Shown here: positions 34,303 through 43,960 of the stretch, in pieces
Layout: the number at the start of each line of letters is the position of its first letter
How positions within the stretch are numbered: position 1 is the first letter of the stretch
Source of the DNA: Rhodococcus sp. HM1
Lineage (GTDB): Bacteria; Actinomycetota; Actinomycetes; Mycobacteriales; Mycobacteriaceae
Direction: 5' to 3'
DNA length: 64,000 nt
Assembly: GCF_023218075.1 (NCBI RefSeq)
Contig: NZ_JALPTB010000023.1
Location: 24,010-88,009 of the forward strand
Notes under the pieces: generated by a model
The model's input: only the letters and a program-made list of their open reading frames with translations
Database searches by the model: none
Told to the model about the DNA's origin: nothing
Translations under genes and position numbers: made by a program

Positions 34303-35520
34303 CTACTTGGGCGACTTGCTCACGGTCTCCCGGAGCGATTGCATGGAAGTGTCATCCACTTTCCACAGCTCCCAACCGTCGAATGGGCCTTCGTCGCCGA
34401 GCCTGAATGCCGAGACGACGGCCTTCGCAGCAGCGTCGGGATCCGGATAGGTCGCGCCAAGCAGCGCACGAACTGGCGCCACGGTCACATCCATCTTCTC
34501 GGTGTCGGGGTCGAACAGTGCCTTCACTCGGTGACCATCGCAATCGAGGTAGACGCGAATTCTCTTGCCGCTGAACGCAGTGATGCGGCGCACTGGTCGA
34601 ACGTGGACTGGTTTCGCATCATTCGTATGCGGCAAGCCCACGGGAGCATCCGAGGAATCGACCGAATCCGGAACGCGCGGCACTCTCTCCTGCGACGAAC
34701 GACCTTGCGGCTCGGGGTTGTCCCACTTGTTCCAGACTCGGGTTCGCGGACGAGCTGTGCGCTTGGTCGCAGCGGGTGTAGAGGATTGGCCCGCAGGCTC
34801 GGGAGCCGGCTGGGGGCGCGATGGTTCGACAGCGGGAACTGGGTCTGGCAAGGCCTCCGACATCACAGCTTCCCACAAGGTGCCGAGACGCTGAGCGCCG
34901 AGATGTTGGAGCGGGGTTCCTTTCACCGCATTCTGCAAGGCTTTGATCCCCGAGTTCGCCGGCAATCGACGAGTCAGGTCGTGGAGCGCCCGGATCTGCT
35001 CCAGCCGCACGTCGTCGATCGTGTCGCGGGTTCCGCCGGCCGCAATCCAGAGTGATCCCACCGAGTTCCATATGACGCCGTCGTGCGTCTGCAGAACGTC
35101 CGGGGTTTCCCCGAGCACTTCGGCCAGTTCCGATTGACTGGCAATGCCGTCGAACCCGTCGAGCGCGGCACGAAGTTGATCACCGATGCTCATCGGCTCG
35201 ACCGTTACTTCGGAGTTCCCACCCAGCAATAGGTTGAGCGCCGAGAATCGGTCGTTGCTTCCCACAGAGAATCGAACGACATCATGGCATGCAGCGGGAT
35301 CGGTCGCGCTCGGTTCCCCTGAGATGCAGATCCTCAAAGAGCCGAGGTCGGAATCGGTCGCAGACCTGAACTCCGTTCCGACTATGTCACCGCGCAGCGC
35401 ACGCACCGGCTGTGTCGGCGCCCCTGAGACCAAGACATCGGGGATTCCCTCGCGCACGATCCAGACATAGTCGTCCTCGAGGACGACCTGACCGTCGAAC
35501 CCTTCGAACCACTGCGCCAT
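34303..35520 (-). CDS. Uncharacterised protein with RAMA-like C-terminal domain
   Basis: A 405-aa protein. Residues 1-110 are unknown. A helical segment lies at about 110-225 (SIGDQLRAALDGFDGIA, LGAQRLGTLWEAVMSEAL), then a proline-rich linker at about 230-310. The C-terminal 90 residues (RIRVYLDCDGHRVKALFDPD, TYPDPDAAAKAVVSAF, DGWELWKV) resemble RAMA domains found next to restriction methylases, which are thought to read modified DNA. That assignment is by eye. Its ATG overlaps the helicase stop as TAATG, so the two are translationally coupled. Confidence 0.6.
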   Translation of the reverse strand: MAQWFEGFDGQVVLEDDYVWIVREGIPDVLVSGAPTQPVRALRGDIVGTEFRSATDSDLGSLRICISGEPSATDPAACHDVVRFSVGSNDRFSALNLLLGGNSEVTVEPMSIGDQLRAALDGFDGIASQSELAEVLGETPDVLQTHDGVIWNSVGSLWIAAGGTRDTIDDVRLEQIRALHDLTRRLPANSGIKALQNAVKGTPLQHLGAQRLGTLWEAVMSEALPDPVPAVEPSRPQPAPEPAGQSSTPAATKRTARPRTRVWNKWDNPEPQGRSSQERVPRVPDSVDSSDAPVGLPHTNDAKPVHVRPVRRITAFSGKRIRVYLDCDGHRVKALFDPDTEKMDVTVAPVRALLGATYPDPDAAAKAVVSAFRLGDEGPFDGWELWKVDDTSMQSLRETVSKSPK

Positions 35521-37280
35521 TACACGGTCTCCATCCGCACCATCACGTCCGACAGCAGCTCACCTGCAATGGTGTCTCCCAGGTACTCGATTGCGGTCCT
35601 CTCGATTCGGCTCACCTGACTCGAAGAAACACCGAGCCGTGCTCCGATCTCCGCTTGTCGCTTCGGCTGCTCGCCACCAAGCCCATAGCGCATAACAAGT
35701 ACGGATACCTGCCGGGGCTCGAGTATCGACAAGCATGCCAGCACCGTGTCGAAATCGTCGACGGTCCCGCTCTCCCCCACCGCCCGCAGAACACGACCGA
35801 TCTCAGCATGCTCACTTCCTGTGACGAAGTCCTCTTCAGGAGCGTCATCCTCGACCAGCCGATGCGCGATAGCGACGACGTCGTCGGCTGCACGTGAGTC
35901 GACCCTCGACTCCGCCGGACGCGAGGCCTCACTGGAAGGCGACAGGTCGCCCGGAGTGTGCGAGGTAACCTGCATCCACTCACGAAGTAGCGCAGGCGCT
36001 TCCTCTGGGGCCACGGTAACGACTTCGGATGCGATACCGGTGAGCTGTTCGAGAAAGGTTCCGTGGGCTCCGTTTTGGGGATCCTCAGAAGTGTTCTCCG
36101 CGAACATCACCAGGAATGAAGCCGGCCGACCGTCGGATTTCGGCCTGATGACGCGACCCATCCGCTGAATCATCTGCCGGCGACTCTTACTGCTCGCCAG
36201 GATGATTCCTACGTCAGCTTCGGGCACGTCGACGCCCTCGTCGAGCACTTTGGGGGCGACGAGAGTGGTAATCGTGCCGTTCTTGAACTCGGTGAGCAGC
36301 CGAGCTCGGTCCGAGCGCTTCAAGTCGCTCGTGAACGGTGCGGCGAGCACGCCTTCTTCCAGTAGTACTTCGGCGGCAGCACGCGATGAGTCCTTCGTCT
36401 CCGAGAACGTGAGCGCTTGCCCGGTCTCCTTGAGCACGGCGCCGAGACCGCGGAGCGCTTCCAGTTTCCCGCGACACTCGGCGAGCAACGATCGACGCTT
36501 GGAGAAGGCGTACAGGTATTTCCGTGCTGCCCACGTCGAACCTTCGGCGCTCTCCCCTCCACTGAGTAGCTGGACGTCGCGCATGAACTCACCGAACGAC
36601 TCATCTGCACACCCGAACTTGTTGATGAGGTCGCCACGAAGCTTGCGTGCCAGCTCGTCGAATTCCTGGTACTCGGCGGCCTCGATCTCGTCGAACGGAA
36701 CAGCGACGAGCATGACGCGCACCGGCGCGAGAATTCCGTCGGCGTGGCCTCGTTCGTAGTCGCAACCGTTGATGACCGTGCGGAAATACGGAAGCAAGTG
36801 CCGCTCGACGCCATCGTCCGACCGTTCGAAGGTCGCGGTAAGGCCGATCCGCTCTGAGAAGGACTCAGTCAGGAGTCGCGAGAAGGTCAGTGCTCCGTAT
36901 CGGTGGACTTCGTCTGCCACAAGAAGGGTCGGTCCGAGTGTCCTCGGAGCCGACCTACTGATCGCCGACTGCACAGTACTGACCAGAATCCGCTTGCCGC
37001 GGAAGGTGTCTGCGTAACCGCCACCGCGCCGTCCGATAGGGGTATCCGGGAGCGCGCGCCGGATGGCGCGATGCCATTGGTCCAGCAGTTCGATGCCCGG
37101 CACCACAACCAACACGTTCATGCCGCGCGCAACGGCATCAGCGGCCGCCGCAATCCCGAGAGTCGTCTTTCCAGTGCCTGTGACGGCCTCCACGACCGCA
37201 CTGCGATCGGCGGCCACCCATGCGTCGAATGCTTCGCGTTGCCAAGCACGTAGCGGCGGACCAGCCAGGGTAACCGTCAT
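35520..37280 (-). CDS. SF2 (DEAD/DEAH-like) helicase with C-terminal sigma-70 region 4-like domain
   Basis: A 586-aa protein. It has Walker A VTGTGKTTLGIAA near 34-46, Walker B VADEVHRYG near 124-132, LTATFERSDDG (motif III), and motif VI IQRMGRVIRPKSDG. After an acidic linker the last 75 residues read LEPRQVSVLVMRYGLGGEQP then EIGARLGVSSSQVSRIERTA, a clear sigma-70 region 4 helix-turn-helix. ATG 37280 overlaps the stop of the giant helicase as ATGA. The helicase probably translocates on or unwinds DNA; the HTH could supply DNA binding or partner binding. This combination is unusual. Confidence 0.85.
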   Translation of the reverse strand: MTVTLAGPPLRAWQREAFDAWVAADRSAVVEAVTGTGKTTLGIAAAADAVARGMNVLVVVPGIELLDQWHRAIRRALPDTPIGRRGGGYADTFRGKRILVSTVQSAISRSAPRTLGPTLLVADEVHRYGALTFSRLLTESFSERIGLTATFERSDDGVERHLLPYFRTVINGCDYERGHADGILAPVRVMLVAVPFDEIEAAEYQEFDELARKLRGDLINKFGCADESFGEFMRDVQLLSGGESAEGSTWAARKYLYAFSKRRSLLAECRGKLEALRGLGAVLKETGQALTFSETKDSSRAAAEVLLEEGVLAAPFTSDLKRSDRARLLTEFKNGTITTLVAPKVLDEGVDVPEADVGIILASSKSRRQMIQRMGRVIRPKSDGRPASFLVMFAENTSEDPQNGAHGTFLEQLTGIASEVVTVAPEEAPALLREWMQVTSHTPGDLSPSSEASRPAESRVDSRAADDVVAIAHRLVEDDAPEEDFVTGSEHAEIGRVLRAVGESGTVDDFDTVLACLSILEPRQVSVLVMRYGLGGEQPKRQAEIGARLGVSSSQVSRIERTAIEYLGDTIAGELLSDVMVRMETV

Positions 37281-40200
37281 CGGTCCACCTTTGTCCACGT
37301 CACATCTGCGGCATCGGAATTCTTCAGCAATCGTCCCTCTGATTCCAGACTCGCAAGAATGCCGAGGACGTGCTCGTCCCCGAGTCGGGTGAGCTTCTTG
37401 GCCCGTTCCAGCGACAATGCGGCAATACCGGCAGCCGTGACGAGTACCTCGGCAACAGAATCGACATGCGCCGGCGGTAGGTCCGCGAGTGTGACCTCGT
37501 CACGCACCGTCGCCTGCGCCGGGGACTCTTCCTCTATCTGTGGCGACCCCTCGTCTGCCAACCCGTATACACGAGGTCCCCGTTCAGGCATCCATTTCGC
37601 CCGGCCCTGGGCGATAAGCTCCCCGATCACCGCTTCGATGCGGTCTCGCGGTTCGTTCAATCGATACTCGAGATCGGCCAGAGATACCGGACCGGACGAC
37701 AGGCGTTCGATGATGCGCGAGCCGAGACTTGGGGAAAGCAATTCCACAGCCGCAGAAGGCATCACCTGCCAGCCACCCATCATCTCGGGCTCGCCGGAGG
37801 ATACCGGTTCATGCGGCACAGGCCCAGTGGGCGCGATGACCTCGACGTCGGGTCGCGGTTCAACAGCCTCTTCTCGAGAACCGTCGCTGACCAGACGGTA
37901 GTGGGTCAGCTTGCCGAACTCGGTGATCTCCTCGACAAGTCCATCGAGTTCAAGTCGGTCGAGCTCGGATTGGATGCCCCTCCAGTGCTCGTCGAGACGG
38001 AGCGCAAGTGTGCGCACCGGCAGCGACTCACTTCGCAGCACTTCGACCAACGCGCTCCGGAGTGGGCGCGGCAGACCGTCCCCGGCCGGCAGCTCCTCCC
38101 CCGCCACCGGGGCCTCCGACGGCGGAGCCATTGCCGGCGTCTCGACTTCCTGTACCGGCTGGGCTTCGACCACCACAGGGAGATCCTGTGCAGGCGCCGG
38201 GTCCTCATCCAGACCCGTCTCGGGCCCCGGGCTCGGAACGGGCTCGACAACGGGCGGCGCCGGCTGGATGACAGGCTGCTCCGCAAGATCGACGACATCA
38301 TCGACAGGTGAATCGTCGTCCACGAGAGCTACGGGAGCCCAAACCTCGGTCGAGGCGGCAACGACGTCGGATACACCGACGACGTGCGGCCTGATACCGC
38401 GTCTGTCCAGCTCCTCCCACAGGCTCCGCATCGACCCAACCGGGTCGAGGTAGTACTCGGATTCGCGAATGCGCCAGAACTTCCATCCGCAACGCTGTAG
38501 TTCTCGTTCACGTTCGAGGTCGGCGCGCTGTTGTTCGGGGCTGGAATGCCAATGGTCGCCGTCGCACTCCACGGCCAGCTTGCCGGCGGAACCGGTGATC
38601 ACGAGGTCGATACGCCGCCCGTTCGCTTCCACCTGCGGATTCACGTGGTAGCCGCGCGCCACGATGTCGAGGAACACTCGCTGCTCGAAGAGACTGTCGA
38701 ATGCCTCGTGGCGTTCGTCGCGCCCTACGCCTTCCGGCATGGGCTCCGCCGGCGCGGGCGATGTCGACTGCATATAGGTGAGCAGAGAGTGCCGCAGGTC
38801 GGTCGACCGAAGCGAGGCGACGGTGCGCGAGTGGAACAACCACATCTGGTCCTGGGCGCGCGACGCGGCGACATTGAATCGTCGCTGGTACTCGGTCTTC
38901 GTCATCGCCGAGATGTTCTGCTCCGGCGCCACGACCATCGACAGGAACACGACGTGGCGTTCGTCGCCTTGAAAGTCGGGCGGAGTCCCCACACGAAGTC
39001 GGCGCTCTTCCCACTGATCCGGTGTCAACCGATCGAGCAGCTCGTTGGTGATTACGTCGACTTGCGCCTGACCTTGCAGCACGACCACTCCGAAGGTCTT
39101 GCCTTCATATGACTTGTCGGACAGGCATCGTTGGATCGCATCGGCGATAGCTCGAGCTTCCACCCGGTTGGCAAGCGTTGCATTCCGCCCTGTGACGAAC
39201 CCGCCCTCGACGTACGTCGTCCGCAGAGGCGGTAGACGGTCGGCTCCGAACTGGCGTACGGGAACCAGCGGAGCGTCCGCGTAAAACTGCCCACTCGACC
39301 AGTTGATGATCTCGGGCATACACCGGAAGTGTTCGCGCAACCGGATGACACTGCCAAACCTGGAGCGAAGCAGCGAGAAAACACTCGACCGAGGTGTGAA
39401 GCTGTCGCGCAGGTACTTCGGGATATCGGGCAGATAGGAGTCGAGTCGGGTGAACACCCCTTCGAGAGCACCCGACGACACGTCGCTCGGCGCACATTGC
39501 TTGTCGTCGCCTACCACGATCACGCGAGGGGCAAGCCACAGCAGGAACAAGCTACTGATGTCCGCCTGGCTCGCCTCGTCGACGATAACGACGTCGAAGG
39601 AGTTCTGTTTCGCGGGAATCGACGACAGCACCTGCTGCAGCGGCATCACCCATGCCGGAACTGCTTCTTGCGCAACCTGCATCGCTTCGCGTGCGCCGGC
39701 CCGGAATCGCTCGGCGTACTTTCCGGTCCCTTTACCGATGCTCGCCACGTGGTCGCGGTAAGTCTGCAATGCTTGGACCTGCTCGGCGGTAGTTCGCTCG
39801 AGGCACGCCTTCCACGCTCGCTCTGCAGCCAACTGTGCGGTGAGCTGGGCGATGTCCTTCTCGGTGGCGTCTAGTTCGCGCTCGAGGTGCTTGTCGTCCG
39901 TGCCGTCGGACTTCTGCTGGACCCAGTCGTACGCGCGACGCCACTCCCAGGCTTGCTCGATTTTGGACAGACGTTCCGACCACTCCGCAGAGGACGGGGT
40001 CTCGGCAATTGCATGTGCCAACGCAGGTGCTGCATCTGTCAGCCGCGTCTGGAGCGATTCGAGGCGGAGCTCTTCCTGGGATTCTCGTACTGCCGCTTCC
40101 CAGGAGTCGATCGCAATGCGGATCCTGTCGAACTCGGCGGACTCGAGCGCCCGAACCAGGAGAAGTCCTTCCGGCGGAACACCATGGGTCATCCGGGCGC

Positions 40201-42721
40201 GGATACGGGAGGAGACGTCTGCCAGCCAGGATCGATTCGCCTCCGCATAACCGGCTGCAGCAATCGCCTGCGCCGCAGTTGCTACGGACCGGGCTTGGTC
40301 CAGGCTCGCGATACGCGGTGCGCCGGGATTGGCCTGCTGCAGCGCAAGCTCCACTTCCCGGGTGCGCGCTGCGAGATTTTCCACCAGGTCGCGCGCCCGC
40401 GCTGCTCGTGCTGCTTCACCGATCATCTGACTGCGAGATCCCGCAGTCTCGATATCGACACCCAGATCGCGGAGGATCAGCGTGACGGACTGGAGAGCTT
40501 CGAGCGCGCGCAAGTGTTCCGCAACCGCTCGGGCCAGCTGCGCAGTAGTTGCTTGGACGCCGTCGACAGTGGCGATACCGCCCAGCGCCTCCACTGCAGT
40601 CTGCTCGTTGCATCTGCGGAATCTGGTGAGTCCGCTTCGCCACACCTCGCCACCCTCGAGTGCCTTGGCGAGCGCGTCGTACGCGTGCATCGCAGCTCGC
40701 CCGACGACGGGAGTGTCGACGACAGTTGTCGTACCCAGGAACATATCCGCGTTGTGCGCGGTCGTCACCAGTTCACGGATGTGCGCGGTCTTGTCCCAGA
40801 GGTAGTCGCTTCGACCGGACAGCACTGCATCGGCGAGGTTCTGGAACGCCGGCTCGAGCCCGTCGATGTCGACGAGCGCCCGCTGCAGGTGATCACACTG
40901 CACTCGAATCCGTTCGAGAACGTCCGGAGCAGCACCCTCCAGCATCCGGAGCAGTCCTGAGGACGGGGAGCTGTCCGTGCCTGGAGCACTGCGAACGGCG
41001 TCGCAGGCCAGTTCGAGATCGGACAGAGCCGGTAGGTCGAGGTCCGGGAAGTACTGCCTTCGGCGGGCCGCCCGTCCGGGCCTGGACCGTTCTGCGAGAA
41101 CGAGAAGCGTCCGGAACTCGTCTTGGGTGAGCGGCGGGGCATCCGTGTTGAGAGGGCCCCTCAGCCAGTCGTGGTCGGCACTCTGTGCCGTGACCTTCCG
41201 GACAATCTCTGCAGGTGTTCCTGCGTAGCCTGGGGAGACATCGGTGTGCGCGAGGGTCTCCGACGCGCGGGCCTGCCGGATCCGCTCGGTCAGCGTCGCC
41301 CGGCGACTCAGTGCCGCATCTCGCCTCTGTGCGAGCTCATCGATCCGAGCTGCGGTTCGCCGAGCGTCGAACTGTGCTTTGCGCGTGGCGATCTCACTGA
41401 CGCTGCGATTGAGTTCCGCGGAACCACCCTGAGCCGCGTCGGTCACCGAGACACACAGTTCCTGGAGTTCGGCCGGCAGCTTGTCGCGGAGGACCCGCAG
41501 CGCCTGCGCCTTCTCACTGGTCACCAATACGCGCTGGCCGCGTGCGAGCAAAGCCGATACGAGATTGGCAATCGTGTGAGTCTTACCGGTACCGGGCGGC
41601 CCCTCCACCACAACGCCGCTGTCGCCGGCCAGTCGGTCGATGATGTCGCGCTGTTCCTGATTCGCAGGTAGCGGGAAGAGGGGGTCTTCCGCCAGTAGAG
41701 CCGAGGTGGACGATCCGGCGCGATCGAGCCACTCGACTCGGTCTTTGGGCTCGATCGCCTCAACCAGTTGCGCCAGGCCCAACGGCACGGGTACCGCCGC
41801 GTCCGAGGCGGCAGCCGTCATACGGTCGTAGTACTCGATCAGCGCATACGCACCCCGCTTACGCAGAACCAGCGAGGGGGATGGCGTGAGCAGACGGTCC
41901 GGCGACTCCGCTTCGTCCGCCCGTTCCACGACCTCGATGCGTGTGGTGAGGGCCCGGTCTGCCCAGTCCTTCAGAAAGACTGTCGCCGCTGGATCCACCG
42001 GAGAGCTCACACGAGCAGCCAGAGATTCGTGCAGGGTACGGGTGCCGGAGGAGTCGAAGACCGAGAGCCCGGTGAGCAGCTGTGTGTCTTCGAGCGCAGG
42101 CCCGGACTCCGGATCGAGGCGAACCAGCAGGTCGCCCGACGACGAGTCCCGCTCCACGCGCGTCGACTGGGTGATGAGGTGTGTACGTACAGGCTCGCCT
42201 GCGACGCTGGCCGGCAGTTGAAGCAGGCCCGACGCGACAACGAGTTCGAGCGACTCCGGCTGCGCTTCGAGTTCCAGCATCGCGCGCTGGAGGAAGGTGT
42301 AAAGCCGCCAGGCGGGACGGCGCTCCCGATCCACTGCGGCCCAGACTCGCCACTCCTGCAGCCACGTTTCGAAGTCGTCGGGATAGGCGGCGTCGGAAGC
42401 AAGCGTCGGCTCAGCGCTCGAGTCGCCGACATCGCCGCGCACCCACTCTTCGATCCGCTTGGGCGGCCGAGGTGACTCCTCGAGGTGGACACGCCGCGCC
42501 TTGAGAACGACATCACCGGCGGCTGCGTCGGCACTCAACGCGATTTCGAGATTCCCCTCCTCCAGGGAGAAGGTTCCGCGGTGCTTGTCCAGTAGCCGAA
42601 CGGGAGCGCTTCTGGCCTTGACGAGCTCGGACAAGAAGGTCAGCAGGCGCTGGACACGATCCTTCAGCTCAGGATCGTTCTCCCTCGAATCCACAACCAC
42701 CCCACTCGTGCGATAATCCAC
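37277..42721 (-). CDS. Giant SF1 helicase with Vsr/DUF559-like nuclease domain
   Basis: An 1814-aa protein starting at GTG 42721 (GGAG 5 nt upstream). The helicase has Walker A VEGPPGTGKTHTIANL near 373-388 and Walker B DVVIVDEASQADISSLFL near 1040-1057. Long coiled-coil-like helices lie between them, as in UPF1/Dna2-like enzymes, then EHFRCMPEIINWSSGQFY and the motif VI region FNVAASRAQDQM. A Vsr-like PDDEXK nuclease follows at about 1330-1430 (RRIDLVITGSAGKLAVECDG, HWHSS, ERERELQRCGWKFWRIRESE). Winged-helix-like repeats occupy the last 250 residues. Comparable helicase-nuclease proteins are linked to anti-phage defence. It is the first gene of a three- or four-gene operon. Confidence 0.85.
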   Translation of the reverse strand: MDYRTSGVVVDSRENDPELKDRVQRLLTFLSELVKARSAPVRLLDKHRGTFSLEEGNLEIALSADAAAGDVVLKARRVHLEESPRPPKRIEEWVRGDVGDSSAEPTLASDAAYPDDFETWLQEWRVWAAVDRERRPAWRLYTFLQRAMLELEAQPESLELVVASGLLQLPASVAGEPVRTHLITQSTRVERDSSSGDLLVRLDPESGPALEDTQLLTGLSVFDSSGTRTLHESLAARVSSPVDPAATVFLKDWADRALTTRIEVVERADEAESPDRLLTPSPSLVLRKRGAYALIEYYDRMTAAASDAAVPVPLGLAQLVEAIEPKDRVEWLDRAGSSTSALLAEDPLFPLPANQEQRDIIDRLAGDSGVVVEGPPGTGKTHTIANLVSALLARGQRVLVTSEKAQALRVLRDKLPAELQELCVSVTDAAQGGSAELNRSVSEIATRKAQFDARRTAARIDELAQRRDAALSRRATLTERIRQARASETLAHTDVSPGYAGTPAEIVRKVTAQSADHDWLRGPLNTDAPPLTQDEFRTLLVLAERSRPGRAARRRQYFPDLDLPALSDLELACDAVRSAPGTDSSPSSGLLRMLEGAAPDVLERIRVQCDHLQRALVDIDGLEPAFQNLADAVLSGRSDYLWDKTAHIRELVTTAHNADMFLGTTTVVDTPVVGRAAMHAYDALAKALEGGEVWRSGLTRFRRCNEQTAVEALGGIATVDGVQATTAQLARAVAEHLRALEALQSVTLILRDLGVDIETAGSRSQMIGEAARAARARDLVENLAARTREVELALQQANPGAPRIASLDQARSVATAAQAIAAAGYAEANRSWLADVSSRIRARMTHGVPPEGLLLVRALESAEFDRIRIAIDSWEAAVRESQEELRLESLQTRLTDAAPALAHAIAETPSSAEWSERLSKIEQAWEWRRAYDWVQQKSDGTDDKHLERELDATEKDIAQLTAQLAAERAWKACLERTTAEQVQALQTYRDHVASIGKGTGKYAERFRAGAREAMQVAQEAVPAWVMPLQQVLSSIPAKQNSFDVVIVDEASQADISSLFLLWLAPRVIVVGDDKQCAPSDVSSGALEGVFTRLDSYLPDIPKYLRDSFTPRSSVFSLLRSRFGSVIRLREHFRCMPEIINWSSGQFYADAPLVPVRQFGADRLPPLRTTYVEGGFVTGRNATLANRVEARAIADAIQRCLSDKSYEGKTFGVVVLQGQAQVDVITNELLDRLTPDQWEERRLRVGTPPDFQGDERHVVFLSMVVAPEQNISAMTKTEYQRRFNVAASRAQDQMWLFHSRTVASLRSTDLRHSLLTYMQSTSPAPAEPMPEGVGRDERHEAFDSLFEQRVFLDIVARGYHVNPQVEANGRRIDLVITGSAGKLAVECDGDHWHSSPEQQRADLERERELQRCGWKFWRIRESEYYLDPVGSMRSLWEELDRRGIRPHVVGVSDVVAASTEVWAPVALVDDDSPVDDVVDLAEQPVIQPAPPVVEPVPSPGPETGLDEDPAPAQDLPVVVEAQPVQEVETPAMAPPSEAPVAGEELPAGDGLPRPLRSALVEVLRSESLPVRTLALRLDEHWRGIQSELDRLELDGLVEEITEFGKLTHYRLVSDGSREEAVEPRPDVEVIAPTGPVPHEPVSSGEPEMMGGWQVMPSAAVELLSPSLGSRIIERLSSGPVSLADLEYRLNEPRDRIEAVIGELIAQGRAKWMPERGPRVYGLADEGSPQIEEESPAQATVRDEVTLADLPPAHVDSVAEVLVTAAGIAALSLERAKKLTRLGDEHVLGILASLESEGRLLKNSDAADVTWTKVDR

Positions 42722-43283
42722 GCCACTCCGAGAACAGAGTGGTTGACGATCACCATAGATGCCGACTACGACAATCTCTGCCTTGAACCCACCTGCAATG
42801 TCGCACCTTTCGCCTCACACCCGCAGGTCCCCATTGCGATCACGCGGAACGCATCTTTTCGCGAACCCTGGATTATTACATCTTCAACTACGGCGCGCAT
42901 GCACAGATCAAACGCAACCGGCGGTAACAGAAACACGGGCGGACCTGGGCACTTCGGCACTAACCGGCAGATCGTTAAAACTGCTATGTTGTCGCCTGAC
43001 AGCCTGTCGGGGGCTGGGTGTCCGCAATGCTCGGTGTCGTGCGCCCGTCGCACCACACACCCAGAATTCGAACCCCGCAGAAGGAGTTCCATCCGCGCAC
43101 GTGAGTATCGATACGCAGCAGTCGCTTCCCGGTTGCGGTTCCTTACGAGGACGATGTAACGCCTTCCCGAGTAGATCCGTATTCCTGGTAGCGCTGATCA
43201 CTAATTGACCGGCGTGTGTAACTCATACCGGAAGAACGCCGATACAGGGCAGCCTCCAAGCAACAACCCGAAAGGATTCCCAC
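42722..43283. promoter_or_regulatory. Divergent intergenic region between defence operon and ter genes
   Basis: About 560 bp. The giant helicase gene is read leftward and terD rightward, so promoters for both should lie here. Open frames on the + strand (42743-43208) show no recognisable domains. AAAGGA near 43271 is the terD ribosome binding site. Confidence 0.4.
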
Positions 43284-43862
43284 ATGAGCGTCTCTCTCGC
43301 CAAGGGCGGCAACGTCTCTCTGTCCAAGGCCTCGGACAACCTCACGGCTATCACGGTCGGGTTGGGCTGGGATGAGCGCACAACCACCGGCGCGGCCTAC
43401 GACCTCGATGCGTCGGCGCTGATCACGGGACCCAACTACAAGGTCCTTTCGGACAAGCACTTCGTCTTCTACGGCAATCTCTCGTCCCCCGACGGCACGG
43501 TCGAGCACACCGGCGACAACCTGACCGGCGACGGTGACGGCGACGACGAGTCCATCCACGTGGATCTCGTCGCTCTCCCGCCGGCGGTAACGAACATCTT
43601 CTTCGCCGTCTCGATCTACGAAGCAGATGTGCGCAACCAGTCGTTCGGCCATGTTCGCAACGCATACATTCGTGTCATCGACCGCAACACCGGAACCGAG
43701 CTCGCTCGATACGACCTCACGGAAGATGCCTCGACCGAGACCGCGATGATCTTCGGAGAGGTGTACCGCCACAACAACGAGTGGAAGTTCCGCGCTGTGG
43801 GCCAGGGCTACGCCTCCGGTCTTCGCGGCATCGCGCTGGATTACGGCGTCAACGTCGCCTGA
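43284..43862 (+). CDS. terD: TerD-family stress protein (tellurium resistance)
   Basis: A 192-aa protein of typical TerD/TerE length. It begins MSVSLAKGGNVSLSKASDN and has the calcium-binding acidic loops YDLDASAL and GDNLTGDGDGDDE, with LRGIALDYGVNV at the end. TerD proteins bind Ca2+ and act in membrane-associated stress responses. AAAGGA lies 8 bp upstream of ATG. A TerC-like membrane protein and a double-domain TerA-like protein follow on the same strand. Confidence 0.92.
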   Translation: MSVSLAKGGNVSLSKASDNLTAITVGLGWDERTTTGAAYDLDASALITGPNYKVLSDKHFVFYGNLSSPDGTVEHTGDNLTGDGDGDDESIHVDLVALPPAVTNIFFAVSIYEADVRNQSFGHVRNAYIRVIDRNTGTELARYDLTEDASTETAMIFGEVYRHNNEWKFRAVGQGYASGLRGIALDYGVNVA

Positions 43863-43891
43863 TTTCGTCAACTCCGTCCGCGGACGGTTGA

Positions 43892-43925
43892 GCGGGGTGA
43901 CTGCATCCGGATGCGGGCACCCCGC
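43892..43925. terminator. Hairpin between terD and the DUF475 gene
   Basis: GCGGGGTG and CACCCCGC (8 bp) enclose an inner GCATCC/GGATGC stem. A 14-bp palindrome CCGTCCGCGGACGG lies just before it (43874-43887). This may be a partial terminator or an RNA-processing hairpin within the operon. Confidence 0.5.
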
Positions 43926-43960
43926 CAATCTCCCGGACCCCATCGAGAAAGGCCACGTCC

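Noticed and set aside
33388..35055. 555-aa open frame on the + strand opposite the HNH and RAMA-like genes
   Set aside because: No motif, no ribosome binding site, and it crosses two well-supported - strand genes.
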